DNA of 64,000 nt from a bacterium. Lineage in GTDB: Bacteria > Planctomycetota > UBA1135 > UBA2386. Each line of letters begins with the position of its first letter. The stretch's first letter is position 1. Positions 39,181 through 47,624 of this stretch are shown here, one piece after another. The position numbers and the translations under genes are program-made. The stretch spans positions 124,001 through 188,000 of the forward strand of contig JANSXC010000010.1 of assembly GCA_024743115.1 (NCBI GenBank). Reading direction: 5' to 3'. The notes beneath the pieces were generated by a model. That model was not told the DNA's origin and did not search any database. It saw only the letters and a list, made by a program, of their open reading frames with translations.

Positions 39181-42100
39181 ATGGTCGAAGGCACGAACCC
39201 GGAGAAGGAGCGGCTCGCGCTGCGCTACTTCGAGGCGCTGCTAGCCGAGGCCGCCGGCGAACGCGAGGCGCGCCTGCTAGAGCTCAGCGAGGACGAGTGG
39301 GTTCGCACCCGGGTACGTGACCTGCTCGAGCAGGGGGCGCACACCGCGTTGTACGATCGCAGCGCCGGCTTCGATGCACTGACCGACCGACTCAGTCAGC
39401 ATGATGCCGAAGTGTCCGGGACGATCCGGGGCTACGAGATCATTCGGCGGATCGGTCACGGCGGAACCGGCGATGTCTACGAGGCGCGCCAGCGCGATCC
39501 GCGACGAACGGTTGCGATCAAGGTGCTGCGCCAAGGCTCGTTCGATGCGGAAATGCGCCGGCGATTCCAGGACGAGGCGAGATTGCTCGCACACCTGCGG
39601 CATCCCAACATCGCCCAGGTCATCGAGGCTGGCGTCCATGACGAGACCACGGCGACCGGAGAGCGGGAGTTGCCGTTCCTCGTGCTCGAATACGTGCACG
39701 ACGCGTGCACGATCGTCGAGCATGCCGAGCGCAGCGGGCTGGCCCCCGCGGCGCGCGTGCGGTTGCTCATTGACGTCGTGCGCGCGGTGCACCACGGGCA
39801 TCAAAAGGGTGTCATCCACCGCGATCTCAAGCCGGCCAATCTCCTGGTTGGCAGTGATGGTCGACCGAAGGTCATCGATTTCGGGGTCGCCCGCGTGCAG
39901 GGCGGCGATCTCGCGCGGGCGACCGCGGTGACGATGGCCGGGCAGATCATCGGTACGATCGGTTTCATCGCGCCCGAAGTGCTCGCCGGTGAGAGCGATG
40001 TCGCGGACGTGCGCGCGGATGTCTACGCGCTCGGCGCGGTCGCGTTCCGGCTGCTGACTGGCTCGCAACCGTTCGATCTCGAGGGTGTGGCGCTCGCCGA
40101 GGCCGCCAAACGCGTGACTTCGACCGCACCTCGAAACCCGCGAGACCTTGCGCCGGCGCTCGGCCGTGATCTCGAAGCCGTGATCCTCCAGGCGATCACT
40201 CGCGATCCGGGTGATCGATACTCGTCGGCCGAAGCACTCGCCGCGGACCTCGAGCGGTGGCTCGGCAGTGAGCCCGTGGTCGCCCGGCGGCCCGGCATGC
40301 TCCGGCGACTGCAACTCCTGGCGCGACGAAACCCGCCACTCGTGACCGCGATCACGGCGCTCGTTCTGGTTTCGGTGGGCGCCGCGATTGCGGGGATTTG
40401 GATCCAGGGCAACGCCGTTACGAACGCAGAGCGCGAGGCCTACCGTTCCGGAGTCGTTGCCGTGAATGCGATGGCAGGCACGGGCGAAGTCAGCCTGGCA
40501 CACGATCTACTGGCCAAGGCCCCGCCGGCTGAGCGTGCCTGGGAGTGGCGCTACTTGAACCGTACTTTTGAGAGCAGCGAGCGCGTGATCATGCCGTTCG
40601 CTGCGGACGATTCGACTGAGCAGGTGATCGCGGACTTCGACCTCGATCGAGACGAGAAGCGACTCGTGGTGGGTCACCCGAACGGGAGGCTGCTCGTGCT
40701 CTCCGCCGAGGATGGCGTGGAGCTGGCTGCGTTCGAGCTCGATTCGGATGTGCGGTTCGTCCGATTCGCGGGTCAGAACGCGGCCTTGTGTGCTGGCCTC
40801 GGCACCGGCGCAAAGATCCGGATCGTCGACCTCCGTGATGGCAGCTCGCGGCTGACCCATGAGCTGCCCGGGCGCGGCGTCGTAAACGGCATCGCGGTCT
40901 CGGCCGACGGCCGCCTCGGCGCCGTCGCGGGCGCAACGTCGCCGTTTCGAGGGGGCAAGGTCCACGTCTTCGACCTCGAGAGCGGCGAGCTGCTGCATCG
41001 CATCGGAGATGATCAGGATCCGCCCGTGCTGAGGGTCGAGTTTGCCGGTAGCGGTCGCTATCTGTTTGCCGGCAACTTCCGCGGGGAAGTCTGGCGCTGG
41101 GATCTGACCGCCGCTGGTGGTCCGCAGGCATTGCGAGCGCGCGCTGAGCTCTTCGACAAGCGGGGGACCATCACGTGCCTCACCAGGTCTGGCGATGCAT
41201 CTCGCATTGCGGCGGTCGGGGGCAACGCTGTCGCCATCTGGAATGCTGACAGCCTCGAGCCCGAGTCTGTCATGACGGGTGCGCTGAGCACTGTCGCATG
41301 GGCGCCCGGCGGTGATCGTCTGATCGTCTCGCGGCAGGGCAATCCGATGGTCGCGATCGCGAGGATTGCAGATGGCCCGGCACTCTTGACAGCGCCCGGC
41401 TTCGGGCACGAAGCCGCGCTGAGCCGAATCGTCGCCACAAGAGATGGCAATCGCGTATTCACTTCGGCGTACGATGGCACGATTCGCGCCTGGCGCTACG
41501 AACGCCTCGCCGCGCGACAGGCTCTGAATCGGCAGAAGAAGGCCGTTCGAGCAGTTGCTGCGACCGAGAGCTGCCAGCGAATTCTCTCGGTCGATAGTGC
41601 GAATCAGATCGCGATTTGGGGACGTTCCGAGGGCCGACTGCGCGGCACCGTTGGGGCATCCGCGCGCGTCAATGCGATCGCACTACGTCCGGGGACCGAC
41701 GAGTTCGTGGTCGTGGGCCACGGCCTTTGGCGACTCGGATCGCTTGGCTCGCCCGAGCTCGAGTCGCTCGAGTCCATCGATGGCGATCTCGTCGACGTCG
41801 CCTGGCGGCCCGATGGCAAGGTGTTCGCGACGGCCAGCACTGCCGGCCGAGTGGCGCTACACGAACCGAGCGGCAGGCTGCTCGCGCAGCAGATTGTCGA
41901 GGCCGGAGCCCGTCTCAAGCGGTTGGCCTTCTCGGCCTCCGGTGAGCGTCTGCTGACCGGCACCAACACGGGTACGCTTCAAGAGTGGTCAGGCGTGGAC
42001 CTGTCGCCCCTGCAGGAAGTCGGGAGCGCTGGCGACGTAGGTGACCTGGCGTACGTTCCTGGCTGGGCTGGCCACGTTGTTTCCGCGTCGTACGACCGCC

Positions 42101-42384
42101 GACTGATTGTCTGGCGTCGCCAGCGGGGCGGTCGATTCGAGCTGTACGAGCTTGATCGAGGCCAAATACTGCAACGAATCGTGTTCCATCCGACGGAACC
42201 ACGCATGTTCACCTTCTCGACGAACGGGCGGGTCAGCATCTGGGACACCACGGACTGGTATCGCCTCGTCACGTTGGCTGGCCACAGGACGATGATCATC
42301 GATGCCTACTTCCTGCCGGCTACGGATGAAATTGTCACGGCTGGCATGGATCGCACGGTGCGCATCTGGCGCACTTCGAAGTAG
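39181..42384 (+). CDS. Membrane Ser/Thr protein kinase with WD40-like propeller
   Basis: 1067 residues. Kinase domain about 85-360: IGHGGTGDVY glycine loop, VAIKVL lysine, HRDLKPAN near residue 213, DFG and APE all present. A membrane helix lies at about 384-406 (VTAITALVLVSVGAAIAGIW). The remaining 650 residues are WD40/quinoprotein-like beta-propeller repeats (IAVSADGRLGAVAGATS, DEIVTAGMDRTVRIWRTSK at the very end), predicted outside the cytoplasm as a sensor. The N-terminal 80 residues are helical and acidic. It starts with ATG 27 bases after the secreted-protein gene. A paralogue of this layout lies at 53797-57102. Signal and target are unknown. Confidence 0.92.
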   Translation: MVEGTNPEKERLALRYFEALLAEAAGEREARLLELSEDEWVRTRVRDLLEQGAHTALYDRSAGFDALTDRLSQHDAEVSGTIRGYEIIRRIGHGGTGDVYEARQRDPRRTVAIKVLRQGSFDAEMRRRFQDEARLLAHLRHPNIAQVIEAGVHDETTATGERELPFLVLEYVHDACTIVEHAERSGLAPAARVRLLIDVVRAVHHGHQKGVIHRDLKPANLLVGSDGRPKVIDFGVARVQGGDLARATAVTMAGQIIGTIGFIAPEVLAGESDVADVRADVYALGAVAFRLLTGSQPFDLEGVALAEAAKRVTSTAPRNPRDLAPALGRDLEAVILQAITRDPGDRYSSAEALAADLERWLGSEPVVARRPGMLRRLQLLARRNPPLVTAITALVLVSVGAAIAGIWIQGNAVTNAEREAYRSGVVAVNAMAGTGEVSLAHDLLAKAPPAERAWEWRYLNRTFESSERVIMPFAADDSTEQVIADFDLDRDEKRLVVGHPNGRLLVLSAEDGVELAAFELDSDVRFVRFAGQNAALCAGLGTGAKIRIVDLRDGSSRLTHELPGRGVVNGIAVSADGRLGAVAGATSPFRGGKVHVFDLESGELLHRIGDDQDPPVLRVEFAGSGRYLFAGNFRGEVWRWDLTAAGGPQALRARAELFDKRGTITCLTRSGDASRIAAVGGNAVAIWNADSLEPESVMTGALSTVAWAPGGDRLIVSRQGNPMVAIARIADGPALLTAPGFGHEAALSRIVATRDGNRVFTSAYDGTIRAWRYERLAARQALNRQKKAVRAVAATESCQRILSVDSANQIAIWGRSEGRLRGTVGASARVNAIALRPGTDEFVVVGHGLWRLGSLGSPELESLESIDGDLVDVAWRPDGKVFATASTAGRVALHEPSGRLLAQQIVEAGARLKRLAFSASGERLLTGTNTGTLQEWSGVDLSPLQEVGSAGDVGDLAYVPGWAGHVVSASYDRRLIVWRRQRGGRFELYELDRGQILQRIVFHPTEPRMFTFSTNGRVSIWDTTDWYRLVTLAGHRTMIIDAYFLPATDEIVTAGMDRTVRIWRTSK

Positions 42385-42471
42385 CTCAGCTTCGCTGAGT
42401 CGCGGTTCTGCGATTTTCGAAACACGCGGCGCGTCGCAGGCAGGTTCGGGAACACATCCCCTTCCTTCCCT

Positions 42472-42490
42472 CGAGACCTTGTCTCGGGAG
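42472..42490 (+). promoter_or_regulatory. Hairpin overlapping the ribosome site of the DUF1800 gene
   Basis: CGAGAC (42472-42477), loop CTT, GTCTCG (42481-42486) form a hairpin whose 3' arm runs into GGGAG (42486-42490), the likely Shine-Dalgarno 8 bases before the ATG at 42499. It may tune translation. Confidence 0.35.
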
Positions 42491-42498
42491 TAGCCGCC

Positions 42499-44205
42499 AT
42501 GACGAGAACCGCGACTCTCGCTCTGGCCGTGACCGGACTGTGCACGTTTGCCAGTCCGATCGTGGCCCAGGGTACCCCTGATCCCCTGTTCGACTACGCC
42601 CATCACGTCGCGCGACGGGTGGCGTATGGCCCGACGAACGCGTTGATCACGACGCTGACGTCGTCACCGACCGGGCCGGACGACTACATCACGGCGCAGC
42701 TGTCGCCGCCGAACAAGGCGACGAGCACGGCCGTGCAGTACCACGGTGGCCAACTCATCGCGGATCTCGTGAACACCGCCGGTCCGCTGCTGCCGCAGCA
42801 GCTCGGCGATCCGGTTACGGCGCTCGATCTGTTCTACGCGCAGCTCGGCTACGCGATGTTCTCGGAGTGGCAGCTTCGCGAACTGATGACGCAGTTCTGG
42901 GAGCGTCACTTCAACACCGGGCTCTACACCCGGGCGCCCTACTTCAACCAGGGCTCGGCGATCGCCGACAACAACTACGTGTTCTGGTTCGAGTGGCAGG
43001 CGAACGAGTACTACCGCGAGCACGGCCTCGGCGGCGACGGCACGTTCTATGGCCTGCTGCGTTACACCGCGAAGCACGCGACGATGATGGTGTACCTCAA
43101 CACCGTCTACAACAAGGTCATCAACCCCGGGGATACGCCTAACGAGGACTGGGCGCGTGAGTGCCTGGAGCTCTACACCGTGAGTCCGGAGCATCGCGAT
43201 GCCAACGGCAACTGGGTGCCGAACTACAGCCAGGCGGATATCGAAGAGGCATCTCGCATGTTTACCGGTTGGGACCTCGATCCGGCTGCGAGCTACGCGT
43301 TCGAGTTCAACACCAACGAGCACGCCTATCCGTCGTCCGGCCAGCCCACGGTTCTGCTCACGGATTCCGGGCTGCCGATTTCGATCGCGGCGCCCATCGC
43401 CCCAGCCGGTCTGCAGGAGGGCGAAGACCTGCTCGTCGAACTCGCGAAGCATCCGGCGACGGCGCAGTTCATCTGCCGCAAGCTGATCGCCGAGTTCGTC
43501 AATGAGCAGACGGTGTTCTCGCCGACGTCGACCCTGCTCAACGACATGATGGCCGTCTGGGGCACGGCAGGGGACATCCCGGCCGTCATGGGTGTCCTGC
43601 TGAGTTCGCCGGACTTCAAGCGCGCCCGCACCCGTTTCACGCGGGCCCGCCTGCCGCTGCAGGCCGTTGCCGCAACCGCGCGGGCCTTCGACTCGACCAT
43701 GGAGTACTCGGGTCTCTACCCCGTCGCCGAGAACCTCAACGCGCCCTACTGGGCGATGGAGTCGATGGGCCACCGGCTGTTGCTCTACCCGGCACCGAAC
43801 GGGTTTCCGACGAGCAACGACGCGCAGATGAGTCCGTCGGTGGCGTTGGAGCGTGCGTACTACGCCTCGAACCTGATCTCTGGCGACTTCCCGGTCCCGT
43901 TCATGACGGACACGCTCGAGATCAACCTCGAGCAGTTCGTTGCCAGCGTGCAGCCACAGCTGCCGGGGTCGCCGACCATGGCGAACTCGGTGCCGCACCT
44001 GCTCGCGGTCGTCGATCACATGCTCACGTCGCTCTATGGCAGCAACTACACACTCGCAGACGAGCTCCGCGTGCTCGACGCGATGCTCGGCGTCGTCAAT
44101 CACATCGGGCCCACGTTCGATATCGCGAACAACGACGACTACAAGGCGGTACTGGAAGGCGCAGCGATCATGGCTGCGGGCATGGTGCAAAGCGGACTGC
44201 GGTAA
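42499..44205 (+). CDS. DUF1800 family exported protein
   Basis: 568 residues with a signal peptide (ALAVTGLCTFASPIVAQG). DUF1800 signatures are seen throughout: HVARRVAYGPTNALIT near the start, MTQFWERHFNTG, NEDWARECLELYTVSPEH, and DIEEASRMFTGWDLD with the typical F-T-G-W motif; later MGVLLSSPDFKRARTRF. The biochemical role of DUF1800 is unknown, but its genes almost always stand next to DUF1501, as here (18 bases before the next start), and both are exported, so they may form a complex or act on the same substrate. A short hairpin overlaps the ribosome site (GGGAG, 8 bases before the ATG). Confidence 0.95.
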   Translation: MTRTATLALAVTGLCTFASPIVAQGTPDPLFDYAHHVARRVAYGPTNALITTLTSSPTGPDDYITAQLSPPNKATSTAVQYHGGQLIADLVNTAGPLLPQQLGDPVTALDLFYAQLGYAMFSEWQLRELMTQFWERHFNTGLYTRAPYFNQGSAIADNNYVFWFEWQANEYYREHGLGGDGTFYGLLRYTAKHATMMVYLNTVYNKVINPGDTPNEDWARECLELYTVSPEHRDANGNWVPNYSQADIEEASRMFTGWDLDPAASYAFEFNTNEHAYPSSGQPTVLLTDSGLPISIAAPIAPAGLQEGEDLLVELAKHPATAQFICRKLIAEFVNEQTVFSPTSTLLNDMMAVWGTAGDIPAVMGVLLSSPDFKRARTRFTRARLPLQAVAATARAFDSTMEYSGLYPVAENLNAPYWAMESMGHRLLLYPAPNGFPTSNDAQMSPSVALERAYYASNLISGDFPVPFMTDTLEINLEQFVASVQPQLPGSPTMANSVPHLLAVVDHMLTSLYGSNYTLADELRVLDAMLGVVNHIGPTFDIANNDDYKAVLEGAAIMAAGMVQSGLR

Positions 44206-44223
44206 CGCGGCAAGGAGAACACG

Positions 44224-45624
44224 ATGATCGACAGAAGAGACTTGTTGCGCGGCGCCCTGTTCGGGGCGGGTATGAGCGCATTCCCCAAGGCCGTGATGGC
44301 CAGCGCCGCGCGGGCACTCGACATGGGCCCGGTCAACGGCAGTGAGAAACTGCTGTTCATCTTCCAGCGCGGCGGCAACGACGGCGTCAACACGCTGATT
44401 CCTGACGGTGACGGCACCTATGGTCAGGTGCGCTCCAACGAGCTGTTCATCCAGAACGGGCTATCGCTGAATGGCGTGAACTACTCGCGCCTCAACCCCA
44501 ACCTCGACCGGCTCGTCGACATCTTCAACGGTGACGACCTGGCTCTGATCCACCGGGTCGGCGACCCGAGCATGTCGCGGTCGCACTTCAAGGCGATGGA
44601 CATGTTCGAGAAGGCGCCCGAGGTCGACGCGACGCAGTCCGAGATCGCGGCATTGTCCGGCTTCGTGCCGCGCATGATGACCGAAGCGGGCGTGCCGTAT
44701 CTCGGCGCGAACAACCTGCCCGGCGCAGTGAGCATCTCGCCGTTGATGCAGGCCATGTTCCTGGCCGGCAGCTCGTCACAGGTGTCGGCGCACGTGCGCG
44801 ATCTGACGCTGACGTTCACGCCTGGGCCGTTCACCGACTACGGTCTGCCGGCAACCAGCGTGCAGCACGCGATTGACAACGCGGCCGCGCCGGCGCTCAA
44901 GGGGCAGCTCGCGCTCAATCTCGGGTTTGGCGGGCTGAGCCAGGAGGGGCTGTTGGCTCTCGGGTTCGCGCCAGGCGTCTTCGGGTCGGGCCTCTTCCCG
45001 AGCTTCGCCGACTTCAGCGCGATGCAATCGAGCCACCCTTGGTATCACGTCAAGCCGTCGACCCCGGTCGGCGGTTACTTCATGGCGACGGCCGAGCAGG
45101 CGCTGTTCACGCTCGCGAACTCACCTGCCACGCGCGTCGCGGGCATCGAGATCGGCGGCTGGGACACCCACAGCAACCAGGACGGCACGCACACCGAACT
45201 GCTGCGTTGGCTCGGCTGGGGGCTGCGTGATCTCTACGACGCGATCCAGGCGATGCCGGTCGATCCCAAGATCACCATCGTCGTCGTCACCGAGTTCGGG
45301 CGGACCAACTTCGAGAACGGCAGCAATGGCACCGACCACGGTGGCGGCGGCCTTGCGATGGTGATCGGCAACCACGTCAACGGCGGCACCTACAACTGCC
45401 GCGACGGCAACCAGGGCACCAAGGAGTTCGGTGAGCTGTGGCCTGCCCTCAACCCGCCACAATGGACGTCGCCCTACGAGGATGCGGTGCCGATCGAGAC
45501 CGAGTTTCGTGACTTCATCGCGGAGCTCGCGCACAAGGTGCTCGGGGTACCGTTGACGGAGCTCTGGAAAGTCATTCCCGGCTATCCAGCCAACGCCCAG
45601 GGGTTCACTGACTTCCTGTCGTAG
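44224..45624 (+). CDS. DUF1501 family protein (Tat-exported)
   Basis: 466 residues of the DUF1501 family, relatives of alkaline-phosphatase/sulfatase-fold proteins. The N-terminus is a Tat-type signal (DRRDLLRGALFGAGMSAFP). Conserved stretches: LFIFQRGGNDGVNTLIPDGD, GDPSMSRSHFKAMDMFE, GGWDTHSNQDGTHTELLRWL and TIVVVTEFGRTNFENGSNG followed by TDHGGGGLAMVIGNHV; the His/Asp/Glu positions are those expected for a metal-binding pocket. AAGGAG lies 6 bases before the ATG. It is coupled to the DUF1800 gene upstream. The pair is probably exported folded via Tat with its metal; the substrate is unknown. Confidence 0.95.
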   Translation: MIDRRDLLRGALFGAGMSAFPKAVMASAARALDMGPVNGSEKLLFIFQRGGNDGVNTLIPDGDGTYGQVRSNELFIQNGLSLNGVNYSRLNPNLDRLVDIFNGDDLALIHRVGDPSMSRSHFKAMDMFEKAPEVDATQSEIAALSGFVPRMMTEAGVPYLGANNLPGAVSISPLMQAMFLAGSSSQVSAHVRDLTLTFTPGPFTDYGLPATSVQHAIDNAAAPALKGQLALNLGFGGLSQEGLLALGFAPGVFGSGLFPSFADFSAMQSSHPWYHVKPSTPVGGYFMATAEQALFTLANSPATRVAGIEIGGWDTHSNQDGTHTELLRWLGWGLRDLYDAIQAMPVDPKITIVVVTEFGRTNFENGSNGTDHGGGGLAMVIGNHVNGGTYNCRDGNQGTKEFGELWPALNPPQWTSPYEDAVPIETEFRDFIAELAHKVLGVPLTELWKVIPGYPANAQGFTDFLS

Positions 45625-45663
45625 CGTTCTGGCGTAACGAGCGAGCTGCTATCCTCGGTTGAC

Positions 45664-45685
45664 CGACGGCGCGTTTGCGCCGTCG
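45664..45685 (+). terminator. Perfect hairpin after the DUF1501 gene
   Basis: A 9-pair perfect stem (45664-45672 with 45677-45685), loop GTTT, lies 39 bases after the DUF1501 stop. No T-run follows, so attenuation or weak termination between DUF1501 and the next gene is possible. Confidence 0.45.
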
Positions 45686-45765
45686 GGCCGGGGTTCGGTG
45701 CAGAAATGTGAAACCGCCGCCGGCGTCCGGACATGTCCGGGCAACGACTCGCGAACCGCACACTC

Positions 45766-47604
45766 ATGTACCGACTCCACCACCCTCTGCTCCGCTTCCT
45801 GCTCACCTCGTGTCTGCTCGTTGCCGCGACGGTCGCGCAAGCGGTTCCCGCCCTCGAGCTCGAACGGATCTATCGGCCCTGGCCGGCTGTGATTCCGGGC
45901 CCGGTCACCGACATGGTCGCTGGCTCGTTCGTGGCCGGTCACCCGGGGCGGTGTCTCGTCATCGTGCGCGATGGCGAGCTGAAGCTGTCATTCCAGCCGG
46001 CCGACTTCGTGCACCTGAACGAGAGCGGGATCCGCGAGGTCGACGCGATCGCCACGGTCCCCGGAACGGGTGCGTCGGCGGATCGTCTCGTGGTTGCGAC
46101 GACGATGGGACTGCGAGTGCTGCGCTACGGTGACCTCGGCTTCGGGGACGCCAACCCTGCGTACTCGACCTATGCCGAGTGGATCGGCGCCGTCGATGTC
46201 GAGGCGCTGGCGCTCGACACCGCCCCGAATCGGTGCGTGCTGGCTCACGCGCCGGGTTGGGTTCGTTGCGGCATGCTCGATGCGACCGATGCGATGCTGC
46301 CGTCCTTGTTGTTTCCGGCGCCGCCGGGTCAACAGGTGCTCGACGCAGCGCTCGTCGACTGGCAGCCGGGCGGTTGGCCGGAGATCGCCGTGCTGATGAC
46401 CCACGGCACGTTCGTCTTCGACATGACGGGGGCGGTCCTGATGTGGTCGCTGCGCCCGAGCACGGCCGGTCGAGTCCTGGCGATGCGGCGCCGGTCGGAA
46501 CCGACGCTGGTACAGATCACGGACGAAGGCAGCGACTGGCGCGTTCTGTCGTTCGCGAACACCGGGCAGCCGGGAGTGCAGTCGTTCGACGGTGGCACGC
46601 TGGTGCTCGGTAGCGCGCCGATCGGGCTCGCCGAGTTCGATCTCGAGGGCGACGACTACTCCGACGTGTTGCTGTCGACGGGCGAATCCGTTCGCCGGCT
46701 GCTGCCGGGCACGCCGCAGGGAATCACGACGCAGGGCACAGGGCGCCTCGACCTGCTCGACGTGCGGCCGGACGAACTGCCGCCGGCGCCGCTGCCCAAC
46801 CTCGCGTCGCTCGTCGTCGACGATCTCGACCGTGACGGCACCGAAGATCTGGCCGTCGCCAGTCGGCCGACGGACCAGGTCATCCTCTCGCTGCAGGCAC
46901 GCTCGCAGATTCAGTTCATCGCGTTCGACACCGAAGACGACGGGGGCGAGGTGGAGCGCATCGAGTTCGTGAACGTGCTCGGTGCAGAGACCGAGCCCAA
47001 CTTCGCGAGCACGCCGGTGGGATTCCAGAACCCGCTGACGGGTGTCGATATGGTCGGCCTGCGCCTGAATCTGCCCGATCAGATCGCCGGTCAGCAGATC
47101 GACGTCGTGATCTACGAGGTGCAGCCCGATGGCGCGCCGACCTCGAGCGACGGGGTCGACCCTGTGGCAACACGGCACTTCCGCTTCACGCTGAACGATG
47201 CGGATCCGGGGGACGTCTTCGATATCCTGGTGCCGATCCCGGACGCGCTCGTGCAGTTCCCGACGGTGCCGATGCCGCGTTACGTGCTCGAGATCTCGAT
47301 GGTCGAACTCGTGACCGGCAAGCCACCCAAGGGCACCGGACCGCTACTCCTCGAGTATGCCGTGCAGCAGTCGATGGGCTGGATGGACTTCAAGAGTCTT
47401 CTGAGCGAGCACATCGGCGACGTGTTCTGGTTCGAGTCCATCGGGTTCACCAAAGCGACGTGGGAGGCCATTCTGGAACCCGAACCCGTGGATCCAGGGT
47501 CGCGCTACTTCGGCGCCATCGTCGTCGTGAAGTCACACAAGATGCAGTCCAACCCGCCGAAGATGCCGCCGCCGCTCACGATGGACAACGGTGTGGCGCA
47601 CTGA
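45766..47604 (+). CDS. Secreted FG-GAP/VCBS-like propeller protein
   Basis: About 612 residues with a signal peptide (FLLTSCLLVAATVAQAVPAL). The first 360 residues show loose FG-GAP/VCBS-type repeats: strands ending in short Asp-rich loops (VDDLDRDGTEDLAVASRPTD, EFDLEGDDYSDVLLSTGES), the calcium-binding type of propeller. The C-terminal 250 residues are a different beta domain (IAFDTEDDGGEVERIEFVNV, GVDMVGLRLNLPDQIAGQQI, HFRFTLNDADPGDVFDILVP). I chose the ATG at 45766; another in-frame ATG at 45733 would add 11 residues before the signal. It follows the DUF1800/DUF1501 pair on the same strand, separated by a hairpin. Function unknown. Confidence 0.78.
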   Translation: MYRLHHPLLRFLLTSCLLVAATVAQAVPALELERIYRPWPAVIPGPVTDMVAGSFVAGHPGRCLVIVRDGELKLSFQPADFVHLNESGIREVDAIATVPGTGASADRLVVATTMGLRVLRYGDLGFGDANPAYSTYAEWIGAVDVEALALDTAPNRCVLAHAPGWVRCGMLDATDAMLPSLLFPAPPGQQVLDAALVDWQPGGWPEIAVLMTHGTFVFDMTGAVLMWSLRPSTAGRVLAMRRRSEPTLVQITDEGSDWRVLSFANTGQPGVQSFDGGTLVLGSAPIGLAEFDLEGDDYSDVLLSTGESVRRLLPGTPQGITTQGTGRLDLLDVRPDELPPAPLPNLASLVVDDLDRDGTEDLAVASRPTDQVILSLQARSQIQFIAFDTEDDGGEVERIEFVNVLGAETEPNFASTPVGFQNPLTGVDMVGLRLNLPDQIAGQQIDVVIYEVQPDGAPTSSDGVDPVATRHFRFTLNDADPGDVFDILVPIPDALVQFPTVPMPRYVLEISMVELVTGKPPKGTGPLLLEYAVQQSMGWMDFKSLLSEHIGDVFWFESIGFTKATWEAILEPEPVDPGSRYFGAIVVVKSHKMQSNPPKMPPPLTMDNGVAH

Positions 47605-47624
47605 GTCGGTATCCGCGGTCGTGC

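Noticed and set aside
42384..42400. A CTCAGC-TTC-GCTGAG hairpin at the kinase stop as a terminator
   Set aside because: Only six pairs, partly inside the stop codon region and with no T-run; too weak to call.
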